The position numbers and the translations under genes are program-made. Of a DNA stretch of 5,388 bases, positions 4,706 to 5,388 are shown piece by piece (position 1 is the first letter of the stretch; each line of letters opens with the position of its first letter). The notes below the pieces were generated by a model that was given only the letters and a program-made list of their open reading frames with translations, searched no databases and had not been told where the DNA came from. This stretch comes from Pseudomonadota bacterium (GTDB taxonomy: Bacteria; Pseudomonadota; Alphaproteobacteria; Sphingomonadales; Sphingomonadaceae), in assembly GCA_023427285.1 (NCBI GenBank), contig JAEZBH010000454.1, forward strand, positions 1 to 5,388, in the 5' to 3' direction.

Positions 4706-5388
4706 TTAAAATAACCCGATGATCAGCATGGTGACAATCGCGCCTGCGGAGGCAATTCCGAGTATGCCAAAACCGTCAGAGACGCTCGAGCGGCCTGCAA
4801 GAACCGAGCTGAGCCCTGTCGTCAGGGCGATAACCACGGGTGCCGTCACCACCCCGGTGGTTACACTGCCGGAATCGTAGGCCAGCGGGACGAACTGGTC
4901 GATGGCGAAGAACGACAGGGCAAGGATGAGCAGATAAATGCCGATGATGAGCACTCGCATGGACCAGCCCAGCACCATGCGCGCGATTGCAAGGCTTGCA
5001 AATGCGCCAACGCCTGCGGCCATCGCATAGAGCACCAGATGTCGGGAAATACCCCCGGACGAAAGCTGGTCAACCTGTTGGGCAAGAACGAGAACGTCCG
5101 GCTCGGCAACGGTCGTTGCAAACGCAAATGAGAAAGTGACGGCCAGAATAAGCGCAAAGGAGCCCCGCTGCGGGAGTTCCGCGCCGATGAAGCGGCCCAT
5201 GGGCAGGATGCCAAGGTCAATGCCGAGAAAAAGCAGATACATGCCAGCCGTGGCGAATACGGCCCCGATGAGAAACTGAAGGAACAGGGCAAGGGGCGCA
5301 TTGATGAGAGTGAACTGGAGCAGGCAGGCAAATCCGATCAGGGGAGCCACCGCTTTCAGCACTTCGGTCAGTGTTCGCCCCAGTAAAG
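4706..5388 (-). CDS. DUF1538 family integral membrane protein, first of a pair (UmpA-like), 5' end outside window
   Basis: The frame is open to the right edge. A GTG at 5360-5362 is possible, but the eight codons before it (LLGRTLTE) read on naturally as family sequence, so the true start is probably outside the window. Counting from that GTG, the signatures are GIDLGILPMG (47-56), TTVAEPDVLVLAQQV (83-97) and YDSGSVTTG (162-170). They align with those of the following gene, showing a duplicated pair. Glu87 and Asp163 match Glu102 and Asp178 of the paralogue. The protein is hydrophobic throughout, with about six or seven membrane segments, and ends in LIIGLF at the stop, without the polar tail of its partner. 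It probably forms a heteromeric membrane complex with its neighbour. Confidence 0.84.
   Translation of the reverse strand, partial: LLGRTLTEVLKAVAPLIGFACLLQFTLINAPLALFLQFLIGAVFATAGMYLLFLGIDLGILPMGRFIGAELPQRGSFALILAVTFSFAFATTVAEPDVLVLAQQVDQLSSGGISRHLVLYAMAAGVGAFASLAIARMVLGWSMRVLIIGIYLLILALSFFAIDQFVPLAYDSGSVTTGVVTAPVVIALTTGLSSVLAGRSSVSDGFGILGIASAGAIVTMLIIGLF

Noticed and set aside
1..5388. CRISPR array, tRNA or rRNA.
   Set aside because: No regularly spaced repeats, no cloverleaf with a T-loop motif and no rRNA-like sequence were seen on reading both strands.

Overview
The window looks like a piece of a GC-rich proteobacterial chromosome. The genes have strong third-position G/C bias, and the IS66, IS3, PII-like and DUF1538 proteins read as alphaproteobacterial. 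That placement is inferred from general resemblance, not from a database search. All recognisable intact genes lie on the minus strand; the only plus-strand gene trace is a decayed transposase.

Reading left to right: (1) positions 1-485 are the end of an IS66-family element. It carries the start of its first gene (orfA), which runs off the left edge, and two inverted repeats sit over the orfA start. (2) Positions 661-2924 hold two genes in the order alpha/beta hydrolase (first transcribed) then M24-family metallopeptidase, with a promoter-like sequence ahead of the hydrolase. The hydrolase has lost the usual nucleophile-His-acid triad, and the peptidase has Asp where the family normally has its first metal-binding Glu. 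(3) Positions 2925-3345 are mostly non-coding and hold an AT-rich palindrome and a nested hairpin. (4) Positions 3346 to about 3571 are a frameshifted, truncated IS3-family orfA. (5) Positions 3624-5388 hold a compact three-gene operon: two paralogous DUF1538 membrane proteins, the first cut by the right edge, followed by a small PII-like regulatory protein.

The operon at the right is the most system-like content. Two adjacent DUF1538 membrane proteins probably form one complex. A DUF1538 gene pair (UmpAB of Halomonas) has, as I recall, been reported as a cation/proton antiporter. The PII-like protein is encoded 6 bases downstream and lacks the uridylylated tyrosine of GlnB, so the working model is a nucleotide- or metabolite-sensing gate on an ion transporter. 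The hydrolase-peptidase pair lies between two insertion-sequence traces and may be an acquired small catabolic module of unknown substrate.
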